The notes under the pieces were generated by a model that did no database searches, had not been told where the DNA came from, and saw only the letters and a program-made list of their open reading frames with translations. Below are positions 33,170 through 45,719 of a stretch of DNA of 64,000 nt, one piece after another. Position 1 is the first letter of the stretch. Each line of letters opens with the position of its first letter. The position numbers and the translations under genes are program-made. This stretch comes from Mytilus californianus (taxonomy: Eukaryota; Mollusca; Bivalvia; Mytilida; Mytilidae), in the NCBI RefSeq assembly GCF_021869535.1, contig NW_026262668.1:25363732-25427731 (forward strand), written 5' to 3'.

Positions 33170-36100
33170 GTTAGTATTTACAGCAAGACCTGTCAAAATT
33201 GAATACCTTCATGACTGAAGGTTTGTTCAAATTTGACAGGTGGTGAGTCTCAAATACTAGATTTCTATTTCATTCTGTATTAATGCTATTATGATCATGA
33301 TGCTGCAGATTGCTTAAGTTAGCCTCAACCAAATGTTATGAAACTTATACACAATGCTTATTACCACAAAACACAGATCAAGTTTGAATTTTGGTGGTGC
33401 CACTTTTACTGTTCTAGAGTTATGCCCTTTTACAAATGGAAAAATTGCTGAATTTTTCGTTTCCGTTCTCTTAAGTTTGCCTCAACCAAATGTTATGAAA
33501 CTTATACACAATACTTAGCTTAAAACCACAAAACTCAGATCAAGTACAAATTTGGGTAGCGTCACTTTTACCGTTCTTCAGTTTAGTCCCTTTATAACTT
33601 TATATGATATGCAAGTGGGGGCATCATCTGTGTCCCATGGACACATTCCCCATTTATTTTTATTAATAGAGACTTTGTGCTCTCTGCATTATACCAAAGG
33701 CAAAATAATATATTTTCCTTAGCCCTAACTGAACTGAGAAGTCTTTTCTACACTAAGGTGAGACCCATTTGTTTTAGTGCAAAATTGATAAACAAGGGAG
33801 ATAAGTACAAATTACTTTAAGAAAAACAACAGGAACCTACATAATATAGATATAAGAAGATGTGGTATGAGTGCTAATGAGACAACTCTCCATCAAAGTC
33901 AAAATTTATAAAAGTAAACCAAAGGCAAAATGTATATATTTTGGACTAAAACCACTGTCCTTATATTTTTCTTTAATTGTAGCAAGGTTTCATTAAAAAA
34001 ATCAACTTTCTAAAGTCTGTATCTCGAAAGGGCTACCATTGTTGCCTATCTGAAAATTAATTGCTTTTTGCAATCTATCAACTTGTCTAGCTAAGTGTTG
34101 GATATATATGGCATTCAGACTATCTTGTTAAAATTGAAAGCGTTAAATATGGCATTTAAATTGTCTTGTTTATACATGCATGTACCTGAAAATAGCATTC
34201 AAAGTGTCTTGTTAAGAGTTGAATGTAGCAACTTTAATTTTAGTCCAGAAAAACATTATAAAATATTTAACTTTTCGACTCTCCTGAACAATTTTTGTTT
34301 CGGACAATGTCTATGAATTTGTAATTTTTATTTTATCAGAATTTGTAATTTTCATATACTTATATCTATATCATTAAGAAAAAAATTCATGTGTACATAT
34401 ATCAAAAGTTTGAAAATTGACCTCAAAAGATAAACTTTTACATTTATATGTTTCTTTCAGAAGAGGAGATGTACTTATCAAAAGGGAAACCTCTAGGCAA
34501 AAAGTTTGGGAACAGAGGTAGTTTTTCAAATAAAACAGCACCAAAAATGCAAGATGACAATGATAACTCTACAGGGACATGTAAGAAAATCTACAACAAA
34601 TAAATAGTTTTTTTAGATACATTTTATTTTTGGGTGATTTGTATGAAACATTTTCATATGGCAAATGTATGGTTAATATTTAAACTGTTTATGTAAATGT
34701 GAATTCAAAAGTGAAATATGAATATTTTAGGAATAAATTTGGTATAACACTGCAGGAGAGTTAACCTGTCAGAGCTAAAAATAGTCTAACTGAACTTAAA
34801 AATTAGAAGGTATGGTATGATTGCCAAGGAGACAACTTTCCACCAGAGACCAAATGATGTAGAAGTTACATCATGTACATGTACCAACTATTATAGATCA
34901 CCATTCAGTTTTCAACAATCCGAAATCCCATACCAAAATAGCAAGGTATAAAAGGCCCCAACATGACAAATGTAAAACAATTCAAACAAAAAAACTAACA
35001 GCCTGATTTACTTACAAAACAATAAATGAGCAACAAACCACAACCATTGAATTACAGTCTCCTGACTAAATGACAGACACATACTGAATGTGACAGGATA
35101 AGTTATTTGTGTTTTTCACAGTGTTATTTTTTGTTTCATTGGTTCTATTACTAGCAAACTAGTTTAACCTTATTTATAAATTGCTTCCCTCTTTAGACAA
35201 AATAAAAATTTGAAAACAAAGTTGGAACTTGAAAAATCATGAAAATAGACAATTAATTAGACAAAATTTGAATTCTAATAAGATTTTTTACTAGAATTTA
35301 ACTTATTCTAAATGAGATTTTAGCTCAAAATTGGATGAAGGAATATGTAACTGTATTAAAAGTTATTTGGTGATGATTGTCTGTGATAATAAATTCAACA
35401 TAAGCTTTAATGAATGAACACAAAATCAATTTTCAGACAGCAAAATTAAAGAAAAGATGAAGCATAAGAAACACAAAAAGAACAAAAAAGAATCAACAGA
35501 TACAGAAGCTGGAAATGAGAGGTCACAGATGCTTCAAGAAAAATTATTCGCAAGGATTGAAGAGCTGAAAGGTAAAGTATTTTTTTTTTGAAACTGTCAG
35601 GTATTAAATGATTTTGTGTTGTCCTCTGCTGCAATGTAAAGCTGGGGACATAAAAATGCCTGGGCATGTACTTCTGTCTGTACATCTGGTCTTGTAGGCA
35701 CTGTCACAACTACATTTCTTGTCAGATTTTAAGGAATTCTATATCAAATGTTTGTATATTTAAATAAATGTCTCAAACTAGTTCAAAAATCATCGTACCC
35801 GTTGACCATCTATTTTTACAGAAGTAATGCCCCTTGGAAATTTATGTGAGTTCTATGGAAATTATCATTGTACATGTTGTTAGGGCTTGCAAGCCTACAT
35901 TTCTTGTCAGATTTTTATTAAAAAAAGGATTAATCGGCAGTGTCTGTGTAAGTTCGAAAAAATTCAGCACCAATAAAATGTTTTTATTTGAGGGAGTGAT
36001 GTCCTGTTGAAATATATATTATATAGTAAATTGCATTGCAAGCAATGGTAAGTGAACTCACCTATTTTTCATGTCTGATTTTTATGAAATTCATATATAA

Positions 36101-38326
36101 GGTTTATATCAGGAATGTCTCAGATTTGTTTGAAAATCATTTACTGATTAACTATTCCAAAGAGAGTAATACTCTAGGAAATGAAAATCATATGGAAAAT
36201 TGCATTGTTAGCACTGTTATACCTACATTTCTCGTCAGATTTTTATGATTTCCATGTTGAACGACTGAAAATCTAGGCCTATCAACTGGTTTTACAGTGG
36301 TTATGTGCCTTAAAAATTGAAATCATATGGAAATTGCATTGTAAGTGCTCTCACCACTACATTCGTAGTCTGATATAAGGAAAAAGTTTAAAAGGACAAA
36401 TTTTAAAACTAAATTATTTGAGTGATTGCCCTTGAACAGATAAAATATATGCTGTTGCTGAGGATATCTGTATTCTGTTCTTTTATTTGATTAGGTTTAT
36501 CAAGAAATTGGTTGGTAATTTAAAGCAAAAGAAAACCAAAGTGGGAGTTCTGTCTTGTAGGGTCTATTTCATGTCTTTTTTTCTATAATTAATTATATTG
36601 TAAGCATGATGCTCTTAAATCATTAAAAAAAAAATACTATCAATATTCAAATGAATCTAGTCCTAACATGCCAGTAAGCTATTTTTATAAACCTGTAGAA
36701 GACCGTACATTTTATGGTATACCAAAATCCGTCCATCCCTCAACACTAAACTATAACTCAAATTTGTTTCAACTTATATTATGTAATTTTATCATAATAT
36801 TTGGATTGATGGAAGTGTAAGCTCCCTTTTGATTTTTTTAATTTTCTGGTTTGTCATGTCAGAGTAGCTGGACTTTGATTGTCAGATTTAAGTAAATTTT
36901 TCAAATGTTGTATCTTAACTTGAGTGTCCTTGGAATGATTTAATGGAAACTTTACATATTTGTTGCAATTGGTGAATTAAACACACAACGGATTTAAAAA
37001 GAATGCTGATACATTTATGTCATACCAGACTTATGGGACTTTGACTGTCAGATAAATAAAAGGCATAAACTAGCTCTAGTATGCTTGGATCAAATTTACA
37101 TCAAACAAAATGTAGTCTTGCTTTTGATTTTGAAAATTTTTCTGGTTTGTCATTCTAGAATCATTGGACTATTAACAGTCATATTTGACACAATATTTAT
37201 ATGCCTACGGGTGCCCTCGTGAATGTTTTTCTACAGAGCAATTTTATTTGCTTCTAATTAAATCCCATCTAAATATCACATTTTATTTTTGCCACACTTT
37301 CAATATGCACAATAAGGGTGTATCATGTGCTCTTGATGTAGATGCTTATTATATATCTGTAAACAATGTTTTGGCATTATTATTTCAATTTTAATATGTC
37401 TGTTCACTAATGCATTAAAGTGATGGTGGGGGGGGGGGAAATAATTGGGATAGGAGTTAAAAATTACATTTTTTGTCCCTCCTATGACACGACTGAAGTG
37501 TGCTGTTTTGGGCAGCAGGTTTTGCATAGTTTACATATAAAGCTGTTGCCATTTAATATCAACTTTTGCATTATACTCTCAAAATTACATACAGACGAGG
37601 ACATATCTCTGTGTTAACAGTTTATTTTTAAATATTTGGAAGCTCAAAATGATAGGAGCATCTTTTTGTATAACCATACTTAATTTCGTCTATTTTGAAA
37701 CAGGTAAAAGAAATCTTACTACAGATGAATTCTTAGAGAAAAAAAGATTAAGAAGGAAAGAAAGCAAGCTGAAAAAGAAAATGACAAAAAAGGAAGAAAA
37801 AAATAAAGGTAATTTGACGAAACCAGATATTAATGGAGACATTCCTGTCAAGAAACCAGCTGTTACACCTGTAAAGGATAAAACTGGAAAAATGGTATTC
37901 AGTAAATTTGACTTTGTTGACTCTGGGGATAAAGAGGCCCCACAGAATAACTTAAAAGGGAAGGATTTTAAGAGACTTTTAGAGAAAGTAGAGAAGAAAA
38001 AGCAGAAAATAGAAAAACTAAAAGAAACAAATCCTGAGGCTGCCAAAGCTGTTGCAAGTAAGGAGTCTTGGAAAAAAGTTATGGCTAAAGCTGAGGGTGA
38101 AAAGATAAAAGACGATCCAAATTTGTTAAAGAAAAGTTTGAAAAAGAAGGAGAAATTTAAAGAAAAACGGAAGAAACAGTGGGATGAAAGAACATCTCAG
38201 ACTGAACATCGAATGAAAGCTCAGCAAGATAAAAGAAAGAAGAATATAGATTCTAGAAAACAAGCTAAAATAGACAAAAAGATTAAACGATCCAAAAAGA
38301 AAGGGCGGATGGTGCCAGGATTTTAA
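32617..38326 (+). CDS. SURF6: Surfeit locus protein 6 homologue (SURF6), four coding exons
   Basis: SURF6 family proteins (yeast Rrp14) are nucleolar, bind nucleic acid and act in pre-rRNA processing and ribosomal subunit assembly. Coding exons: 32617-33169, 34461-34580, 35437-35571 and 37704-38326, all with GT-AG borders and all introns in phase 1. Joined they give 476 residues, longer than the roughly 360 of the human protein; the extra length lies mainly in a lysine/serine-rich, low-complexity N-terminal half. The conserved family domain is in the last exon (about residues 335-476): FSKFDFVDSG, a coiled, Lys/Glu-rich KRLLEKVEKKKQKIEKLKE helix, KESWKKVMAKAEGEKIKDD, LKKSLKKKEKFKEKRKKQW, then a basic tail ending KKGRMVPGF. 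The start codon follows an acceptor-like TTTTCCAG at 32587, so a 5' non-coding exon is likely. A second ATG two codons on is possible. The introns carry mussel repeats. Identity is firm; exon 1 depends on splice reading. Confidence 0.9.
33305..33640 (+). repeat. Two-copy tandem repeat in SURF6 intron 1
   Basis: TCAACCAAATGTTATGAAAC, TTATACACAAT, CACAAAAC.CAGATCAAGT and a CACTTTTAC.GTTCT block occur twice, about 155 bp apart. The segment ends GGCATCATCTGTGTCCCATG, a frequent bivalve repeat end. Confidence 0.75.
33850..33925 (+). repeat. Dispersed repeat M1, short 5' fragment
   Basis: AAGAAGATGTGGTATGAGTG, GAGACAACTCTCCATC and AGTAAACCA: matches only the M1 5' end (as at 7262). Lies in SURF6 intron 1. 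Confidence 0.7.
34461..34580 (+). CDS. SURF6: SURF6 coding exon 2
   Basis: Acceptor TTTCTTTCAG; encodes EEEMYLSKGKPLGKKFGNRG and a short acidic run; donor GTAAGA at 34581. Phase 1 on both sides, so skipping it would keep the frame. Confidence 0.8.
34805..35110 (+). repeat. Dispersed repeat M1 in SURF6 intron 2
   Basis: GGTATGGTATGATTGCCAAG, GACAACTTTCCACCAGAGAC, GGTATAAAAGGCCCCAACAT, GTAAAACAATTCAAAC and ACCATTGAATTACAGTCTCC, in M1 order, sense to the gene. Confidence 0.8.
35437..35571 (+). CDS. SURF6: SURF6 coding exon 3
   Basis: Acceptor AATTTTCAG; encodes KIKEKMKHKKHKKNKKESTD and LQEKLFARIEELK; donor G|GTAAAG at 35572. The alternative CAG three bases on leads to an early stop, which decides the border. 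Confidence 0.8.
35685..36400 (+). repeat. Diverged ~165-bp tandem repeats in SURF6 intron 3
   Basis: About four units with GTGCTCTCACCACTACATT-like, TTCTTGTCAGATTTTTAT, TTCAAAAATCAT and TGCCCCTTGGAAAT blocks. Same family as the cleaner array at 38860-39500. A second, ~330-bp spaced duplication (TTTCTGGTTTGTCAT) sits at about 36840 and 37140. Confidence 0.65.
37704..38326 (+). CDS. SURF6: SURF6 coding exon 4 (family domain)
   Basis: Acceptor TTTTGAAACAG; 207 residues to the TAA at 38324-38326. Carries the SURF6 signature described in the gene entry. The minus-strand frame over it is its shadow. Confidence 0.95.
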
Positions 38327-38332
38327 TATATC

Positions 38333-38338
38333 AATAAA
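38333..38338 (+). terminator. SURF6: SURF6 polyadenylation signal
   Basis: AATAAA seven bases past the stop codon. Close spacing implies a very short 3' UTR, or a later site is used. Confidence 0.55.
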
Positions 38339-38859
38339 AATATGTATAAAAATGACTAAAAAGAATTATTTTAGGTCACTTGGTATCTGAAAACGTATAT
38401 GCCATTGTAGCATAAAATGTTGGTCAGAGTGACTTTAATTTGTTTGAAAGCAAAATGCATCCATATAATCACGTAACCACTTTATTCATATGTAAAAATG
38501 GACTCAAGTAAACTTTTGTCTTGTCCACCCACTTAACCTTGAAATAATAAGAGTCATTTGACCTCCATTTTGGGAAAGATTTTGTGACTCCCATATAAGC
38601 ATCTGCAAGCCAAAATAAACATTGTTGTTAGTCTATTAATTTACTAAAATTTAACCTCTGACATGTATAGAAGCCACTGGTACTCTTTTACGTTTTGGCA
38701 ATATAATGTATCCAAAATTTTGTAAATCGACTAATTTGACTACACTTTACAAAATCTGAACATCCCAGATCAGGGGCCTGTCCAAAATCAGAAGCCTGTG
38801 TTATTGTCCCCCGCGTAATGCGTTGCGGAGGGCATGGAAATACCGGGCGTCCATCGGGT

Positions 38860-39500
38860 CTTGTAAGTGCTCTCATGTGATCAATTCTTGCCAGATTTTT
38901 ATAAAACTTATATCATAGGTTTATATAAGCTATGTATTGGACGAGTTCGAAAATCAGTGCAGATCAATTATTTTTAAAAGAGTTAAGCCCCTTGGAAAAA
39001 TAAATTATATGGAGAATTACATTGTAAGTGCTCTCATATGTACAATTCTTGCCAGAATTTTATGAAGCTTAAATCATAGGTTTATATTTGCAATTTCTTG
39101 GACGAGTTCGCAAATCTGTGCCAATCAATAATTATCAAAAGAGTCGTGCCCCTTGGAAATATTAATTATATGGAAAATTGCCTTATGAGTGCTCTAATGT
39201 GTACAATTATTGCCAGATTTTTATGAAATTTATATTATAGGTTTATATCATCAATGTACTTGAAGAGTTCAAAAATCAGTGCCAATCAATTATTTATAAA
39301 AGAGTTATGCCCCTTTAAAATATTGATTATATGGAAAATTGCAATGTTATTGCTCTCATGTGTTCAATTCTTGCCAGAATTTTATGAAACTTATATCAAA
39401 GGTTTTATCAGCATTGTCTTTGACACTTTCGAAAATAAGTTCTGATCAAATATTTTTAAAGAATTATGCCCCTTGGAAATATAAATTATAATGGAAATCA
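38860..39500 (+). repeat. Tandem array, ~160-bp unit, four copies
   Basis: Each unit has AAGTGCTCTCATGTG, CAATTCTTGCCAGA, TTATATCATAGGTTTATAT, GACGAGTTCG.AAATC.GTG, AATTATTT..AAAGAGTTA and GCCCCTTGGAAA. The ATTCTTGCCAG blocks start near 38884, 39048, 39207 and 39369. Confidence 0.85.
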
Positions 39501-39837
39501 CATTGCATTTGCTCTGAAGTCTTCATTTCTCTTAAGATATTAATTGAAAGTTTTAAAGAACAAAAAAAAAGTGCTTTTTTTAGTTATTTCCTTTGTACCT
39601 TGGATAGATAAAATATGTGCAACGCGGGGGACATTGGAACTCTGTTCTTTTATTAAAATGGTGTAGTACAGAGGGCGTGCGGGCGGTTGCCAACTGTTTC
39701 CATGCAGTAACTTGTGAACCGTTTGACCAATACTTTTCAAATTTTAATATGCTGATACCAATAACAAAACAGAGGTAAAATTCGATATTGACAGTTTTCA
39801 CATTTACCATTCAAGAGTTGTGGTCCTTGTGGTTCCC

Positions 39838-40015
39838 AGCAGGCACACAACATTGATTAAACATTGAATCAAAGTTTATTTTCTATGTTGAATCAATGTT
39901 GATTTATTATTAGATTTTGCATATTTGTATCAATGTTGAATCAAAGTTGATGTTCAACTTTGAATCACTATTTAATAATGGTTGCTTCAACAATGTTTCA
40001 ACCAATAACTTAATT
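39838..40015. repeat. Short degenerate repeat (ATTGAATCAA type)
   Basis: AACATTGATTAAACATTGAA, GTTGAATCAATGTTGATT, CAATGTTGAATCAAAGTTGA and related pieces: about eight imperfect TTGAATCAA/TTGATTCAA half-palindromes in 170 bp. Confidence 0.65.
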
Positions 40016-40469
40016 TGAATTCAGATTGAATTCGGGGTGAATACCATAGTTACAAATAATATGTTGATACTGATGACAAAATGGAGATCAGGTTCCATAT
40101 TGACAATTATCACTTTTCCATTCAGGAGTTAAAAGTCCTTTAACTATTGGAAAATGGCACTTTATGTCTTTTCCGTGCACTTTCTCTTTTGAACCACTGG
40201 ACCAATGATTTTAAATTTTTGAAAATATTACTGATGAAAAAATGGAGGTCAAGTTAAATATTGATAATTTTCAATATTGTCGTCCAGGAGCTATGGTTCT
40301 AAATAGATTGAACTAGATGCTCTAAAGAGCCTGTGTCACTCACCTAGGTTTATGTGCATCTTCAACAATGGACACTCTCCAACATTGTAGACTATATGAA
40401 TACGAATATGAAAGTTTTATTTTTATTCTGTTCACATATAACAGTACAATGTACAAACATAAGCTCTTG

Positions 40470-41825
40470 AGAGCTTTTTATACGACCGCAAAAAAATTTT
40501 TGTGGTCGTATATTGGTATGACGTTGGCGTCAGCGTCGTAGTCCTCGTCGTCGTCAAATCAAAGACACATTGGTTTTCACACAATAACTTTAGTTTAAGT
40601 GAATGGATCTCTATGAAATTTTACCATAAGGTTCAATACCACAAAAGGAAGGTTGGGATTGATTTTGGGGGTTATGGTACCAACAGTTAAGGAATTAGGG
40701 GCCAAAAATAAGCATTTTTGTAACTTCCAGACAATAACTTGTGTGTTAGTGTATGGATCTCTCTGACATTGTACCACAAGGTTCCATATCACAAAGGGAA
40801 TGCTGGGATCGATTTTGGGGGTAATTGCCTTAAAATTTTGGGAATTCGGGGCAAAAAAAGGGGCAAAAAATAAGCATTTTTCTAGTTTCATGACAATAAC
40901 TTATGTGTAAGTGCATGGATCTTTCTGAAATTGTACTGCAAGGTTCCATATCACAAAGGGAAAGCTGGAATTGAGTTTGGGGGTAATTGTCCAAAACGTT
41001 TAGGAATAAGGGACCAAAAAGGGGCCAAAAATAAGCGTTTTTCTAGTTTCCAGACAATAACTTGTGTTCAAGTATATGGATCTCTCTGAAATTGAACTGC
41101 AAGGTACCATACCTCAAAGGGAAGGCTGGGATCGATTTTGGGGGTATTTGCCTCATAATTTTAGGTATTAGGAGCCAAAAGGTGAAAAAAACAAGCATTT
41201 TTCTAGTTTCAAGACAATAACTTGTGTGTAAGTGTATGGATCTTTATGAAAGTGTACTACAAGGTTCCATATCACAAAGGGAAAGCTGGGTTTGAGTTTG
41301 GGGGTAATTGCCCTAATCGTTTAGGAAAAAGGGGCCAAAAAACAAGCATTTTTTCTAGTTTCCAGACAATAACTTGTGTTCAAGTGTATGGATCTCTCTG
41401 AAATTGTACACAAGGTACCATACCACAAAGGGAAGGCTGGGATTGAGTTTGGGGGTGATGAATCATAAGGGGGTTCAAAAAATTAGGGGGGGATTTGTTT
41501 TTTCCTCTATTTTTTTTTTTTCCTTTTTTTCCTTTTTTTTTTCTTTAAAATTTTCCATTTTAAGTTGGTTATTTCTGATTTATATACATGTATGAAAGCA
41601 AATAATAATGATATGGTTTGAATAGGTAAATACATTTTTTTTAAGTTCTTTAGACCACATTCATTCTGTGTCAGAAACCTATGCTGTGTCAAATATTTAA
41701 TCACAATCCAAATTCAGAGCTGTATCGAGCTTGAATGTTGTTTCCATACTTGCCCCAACTGTTCAGGGTTCGACCTCTGTGGTTGTATCAAGCTGCGCCT
41801 AGCGGAGCATGTTATTACCAAATAT
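40470..41825 (+). repeat. Composite tandem element COMP, copy 1
   Basis: The 5' part is a hairpin (TACGACCGCAAAAA/TTTTTGTGGTCGTATA), then GTATGACGTTGGCGTC with GTC repeats. Next come six 150-160-bp units (GTATGGATCTCTCTGAAATT, AAGGTTCCATATCACAAAGG, GGGATTGATTTTGGGGGT, GGGGCCAAAAA), a T-rich junction near 41510-41550, and the 3' module 41640-41825 ending CAAGCTGCGCCTAGCGGAGC. Frames of 60-100 codons on either strand are array shadows. Not a gene. Confidence 0.8.
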
Positions 41826-41949
41826 TAATAACATATACATAACATTTAAACACAGAACATGCAGATAAGATATATAAACAGCAGTTATTTCAATGCATAG
41901 ATACAGCACAGGCACATTGAAATACATACAAAGCACTACTAAACTGCAC

Positions 41950-42100
41950 ATCTAAACATGCCAAAACTGAAGCATAACTAAAATTGAAGCACAACTAAAA
42001 TTTAAGCACAACTAAATATTAAGCACAACTAAAAATTAAGCAAATAATGATTTCAAGCACAAATAAAAAACAAAGCACACATGCAAAATTTAAAGCATAA
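41950..42100 (+). repeat. AAGCACAACTAAAATT minisatellite
   Basis: About seven units of 19-21 bp around AAGCACAACTAAAAATT, degrading at both ends. Confidence 0.8.
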
Positions 42101-43160
42101 TTCAAACATTTAGAGCTATTTAAGGGCAATCACTCCTTTAAAGTGTCTACTAACAATTTCGGCAAAATTTGCCTTGAATGTAGATCTTTAACCTGAATGT
42201 TTATGCTGTCAACAATGATGACTGAATGTAGGATTGCTATTTCTAGCTTCACCGACATAAATGTTGTAGGCTCAACAAAAATGGCTTTCAACAGTTGATA
42301 TCTGGGTGTCACTGTATGAATTTCAAAAAAACATTTTTAGTTTTTTTCTCCCAACATTAAAAATTTTGCTAAACTTCTTTATGAAAATAGGTATCAATTG
42401 TCTCCCTCAGTCATTCTAAGGACTCAAATGTCCTGAGTTTTGGGACCTTTTTTGGAAAATGACGCTATCAGCGGCATGTTTCCGATACCATTGACCAGAA
42501 CTAACGGAAGTTGATTATGCCTCCGCCTACCGCACTCGGTTTCATATTTACTATTTTACATACTAACTGGAATCTGCTTGTATTACGCTTCACTCGAACA
42601 AAGTCTTTGTTAAAGTGTTGTAGTCGGACGGGAACCAGTTTACATACGTTATTTTATTTACCAAAAAGATATCTTGACCTGTCCATATGTTTTTTGTTAT
42701 TAAATGGTATTTGGAGCTATCCCTTTGTTATATTTTTCATATTTATTCGAGCTTTCACTTTTATGCACATGTCTTACAATCGTAAACAATCGGTATGTAT
42801 ACATGATAAATAGATCCGTTTTGTTATGGTGTTGGACTTTTTACCCTCCAATGATCAGCAATCGCTAGACAAAATAGTTCTCCTAAATAATGTCAGCCTT
42901 TCATGCCATTTCAACTTTACAATCATTAAAAAAGTAATAATCGGAATCATTTTGATATCCATTGGATAGAAACTGGTCTTTATCAAGATTTACGAAGATT
43001 TTAATAATCGGAAATTAGTAATACGGTTATACCCACGCGGTGCGTATGAATCTTTGTTCACAAAGTTATAGCAGCAGAGTCTGTAACTGTATCATTATTA
43101 ATTAACTACACTGTTATTGTACTTAAAATGATGAAAACTGCATATGCAATATAAGATGTC
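42101..43160. other. Intergenic, nothing recognised
   Basis: No gene, RNA or clear repeat. The 100-codon frame at 42511-42813 has no recognisable domain, no splice context and an odd hydrophobic-aromatic composition; I regard it as accidental. Confidence 0.4.
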
Positions 43161-43202
43161 AACTCGGCCAATACAGATTTTTTTTCCGTATTGGCCGAGT
43201 TC
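43161..43202. repeat. Perfect 14-bp hairpin
   Basis: AACTCGGCCAATAC, a 14-nt T-rich loop, then GTATTGGCCGAGTT. The same GTATTGGCC core appears in the inverted repeat at 43940-44053. Confidence 0.85.
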
Positions 43203-43939
43203 TGATCCGGCCAAAACAGGATTTCGGAACGTCTCTAGTTTTTAGATCGTAAGTCACGATAAACTCAAACTGAAAGTAAACAGTTGTTTGTACGACGCAG
43301 TTTTTATTTACTCACCATAAACAAGCTGAAACGTTCAGTATGACATATATTTTAGGTTAAAGACGGTCCCATTCATTTGAAAAGCATTTTGAAAGTAGAC
43401 GATGGAAATATTTCAGGTTTAGGGAACGAGTAAATTATCACAAAGTTCATTTCTTGACGACCTCATAATTTCATCATGTCGATTTTTACTGTTCACTTTC
43501 GCTTCTCATGTTTTGTAAACGGTCTTTTATTTTTAAACCCGAACCAGGCATATGCATTCTGTAATTGCGCAAATCTTCGTTCTTTGGTCAATTGGCTTAT
43601 GGATAGTTGTATCAATTTCAACTCTTACATTATTTTTTTTTAAATATATTTGCATTACACATGCAATGGCAGTACCTTTCCAATTACTATTTATGTGTTG
43701 TGTCTAAATTAAAGTTGTAACACTTTATAGTGACTGGAAAGGGTAGAAAAATTCATCAGATGAGAAAAGGCTGAAGATGCATGGAAACGGCACCAAATCA
43801 TTAGATATTGCATCTTATAAAAAGAAACTGAGATTTGGATAGTTCCACTTCAAGGTAAAAATGTTTATCTCTTGTGAAATGAAATAAAAAAATATTGTAA
43901 CACTGTAGTTAATTAATAAAGATACTATTACTGTAACAT

Positions 43940-44053
43940 GTATTTCTGTATTGGCCTTATTGTTGGTCCTCGGCCAGCAGTATTGGCCTTCGGCTTCGCC
44001 TCAGACCAATACACCAAGACATGGACCAATAACAAGGACAATACAGAAATACT
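43940..44053. repeat. Inverted repeat, ~30-bp arms
   Basis: GTATTTCTGTATTGGCCTTA then TTGTTGGTCC (43940-43969) against the reverse complement of GGACCAATAACAAGGACAAT then ACAGAAATAC (44024-44053): three mismatches in 30. The loop contains CAGTATTGGCCTTCGGC. It and the hairpin at 43161 may be ends or debris of one element. Confidence 0.7.
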
Positions 44054-44149
44054 TACGCAATAATATTATAGAATGACAGTATGGTTCAATAGCGGGAATC
44101 AGCCCCTCAAGTACTTTTTATATAAATATTAACTTCTGGCTTCAACTCC

Positions 44150-44340
44150 TTGTTCGTCTTGTCTGGAGATCTTGTTGTAGTTCCAGTTAGGCAAGCATTT
44201 TAGAGACGTATCCCGTCCATCCTCTCTTGACTTGTAATTTCTGGTGATAGATTTTGCCGCTTGACGTTGTATCTTTTCAAGCTTGTTTTTTTTTGTTACC
44301 GTGTAGGGGTCCCATACTATGGCTCCATATTAAATTGTAA
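44150..44340 (-). pseudogene. LINE post-RT fragment
   Basis: The minus-strand frame reads YGAIVWDPYTVTKKNKLEKI then QRQAAKSITRNYKSREDG. The pattern YGA.VWDPY....I..LEKVQR.AARFI...Y..R. is the region after the RT core in CR1/jockey-type elements. A stop codon lies just upstream and nothing else of the element is seen. Confidence 0.75.
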
Positions 44341-44974
44341 GATCCATTCCTAAAGGTCTAGATCATTGTTCTAATCTGACACAAATTTCAATAACTGGAA
44401 TGCTACCCGAGTTGAATATATGGCGACCTACTAGAACAGCATTATCACTATTGGAATTGTGTTTAATACCATGATTGTTCAATGTCATTAACTTAAATGG
44501 AGACAGACATTTGACCTGAAAGGTGGTGTGGGAGTGCAAAATCAAAAACTAACTGACTATGATATATGGTTAAAGAATGAATATCAATTACATGGGTCAA
44601 CATGGTCAAGGGCAGAGTTGTTATGAAATAACAATATAGCAGAGAAGTGGTTTCAAGTTTCATATAAAGCGACCTGACTGACATGAAATAAAAAATCAAA
44701 GGAATATCCCTATTTGTCTAATCTTCAAGGTGAAATAAAACTACTAAAACAATATTATACTATTGTCTAAATCTACAGAAATATAATTTGCTTCAAGTAA
44801 CAGAAATAACTAGGTCACTAGTAACTTATTTAATGAGTATGTGGGGTATAAGAGCTTGATAACAACAGGCTCTTCATAATCATTTGGTTTGTCTTTGAAA
44901 AGGATACTAGTAGTCTATATTCTTGATTTAGAAAAATGTAATTGCAAGACAAAAATCACATTACTTAGAATACT

Positions 44975-45232
44975 TTAGATCATTCAGGTAGTCTTTATTT
45001 ATATGTACAAAAGAACAGCCAGTAGTCATTGGATATTGTAGATCATGCAAATAGTCTTGACCTATTTATTAGTACAAAAGAACAGCCAGTAGTCATTGGA
45101 TATTGTAGATCATTGTGGTAGTCTTGACCTATTTATTTATAGAAAAAAACAGCCAGTAGTCATTGGATACTGTAGATCATTCAGGTAGTCTTGACCTATA
45201 CATTTGTACTAAAAAAACAGCCAGTTGTCATC
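44975..45232 (+). repeat. Tandem array, ~60-bp unit, four copies
   Basis: AACAGCCAGTAGTCATTGGA, TATTGTAGATCAT and TAGTCTTGACCTATTTATT recur near 45015, 45080, 45150 and (partial) 45218. Confidence 0.85.
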
Positions 45233-45719
45233 TTCACATAACACACACATATACGAATATCAATTTTATATGCTTATGAGACATGTTGGAATGTTAAACT
45301 AATTACGGTATGTGAAAATCAAGACTTGCATAAAAAATATCACAATATTAGAGACAGTGGCGTCATTTTTCCTCAGAGCTTTCAGCTCTTTGATTGATAT
45401 ATCAGCTCTTCAACATTTTATTTTTGAGCTTGCGACTTAGGTCTCAAAAAGCAAGACATAGGGAAACTGATCAGTGGGCGGCAGTGGCGGCAGTGGCGGC
45501 GTTAACCAACTACTTTAAAGCTTAATATTTCAGAAGGTAGACCTGGCTGCTTCATAATTTGTATATAGATGCCTTATGTTCCAGTGTCTACTTGAAAAAA
45601 AAGTTAAGACTTTTTGTAATGTTAATTTCTCTCTTATTATTAGTAATAGGATAACTATATTTGGTATGTGTGTACCTTGCAAGGTCCTCATGCCTGTTGA
45701 ACAGTTTTGACCACAACCA

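Noticed and set aside
37690..38046. 118-codon minus-strand frame over SURF6 exon 4
   Set aside because: Phe/Ser-rich antisense of the Lys-rich SURF6 coding sequence.
40595..40891. 98-codon minus-strand frame with repeated PKIxPxxPFVxWNL blocks
   Set aside because: The protein repeats simply mirror the ~155-bp tandem DNA units of COMP; similar frames occur at 46548-46868 for the same reason.
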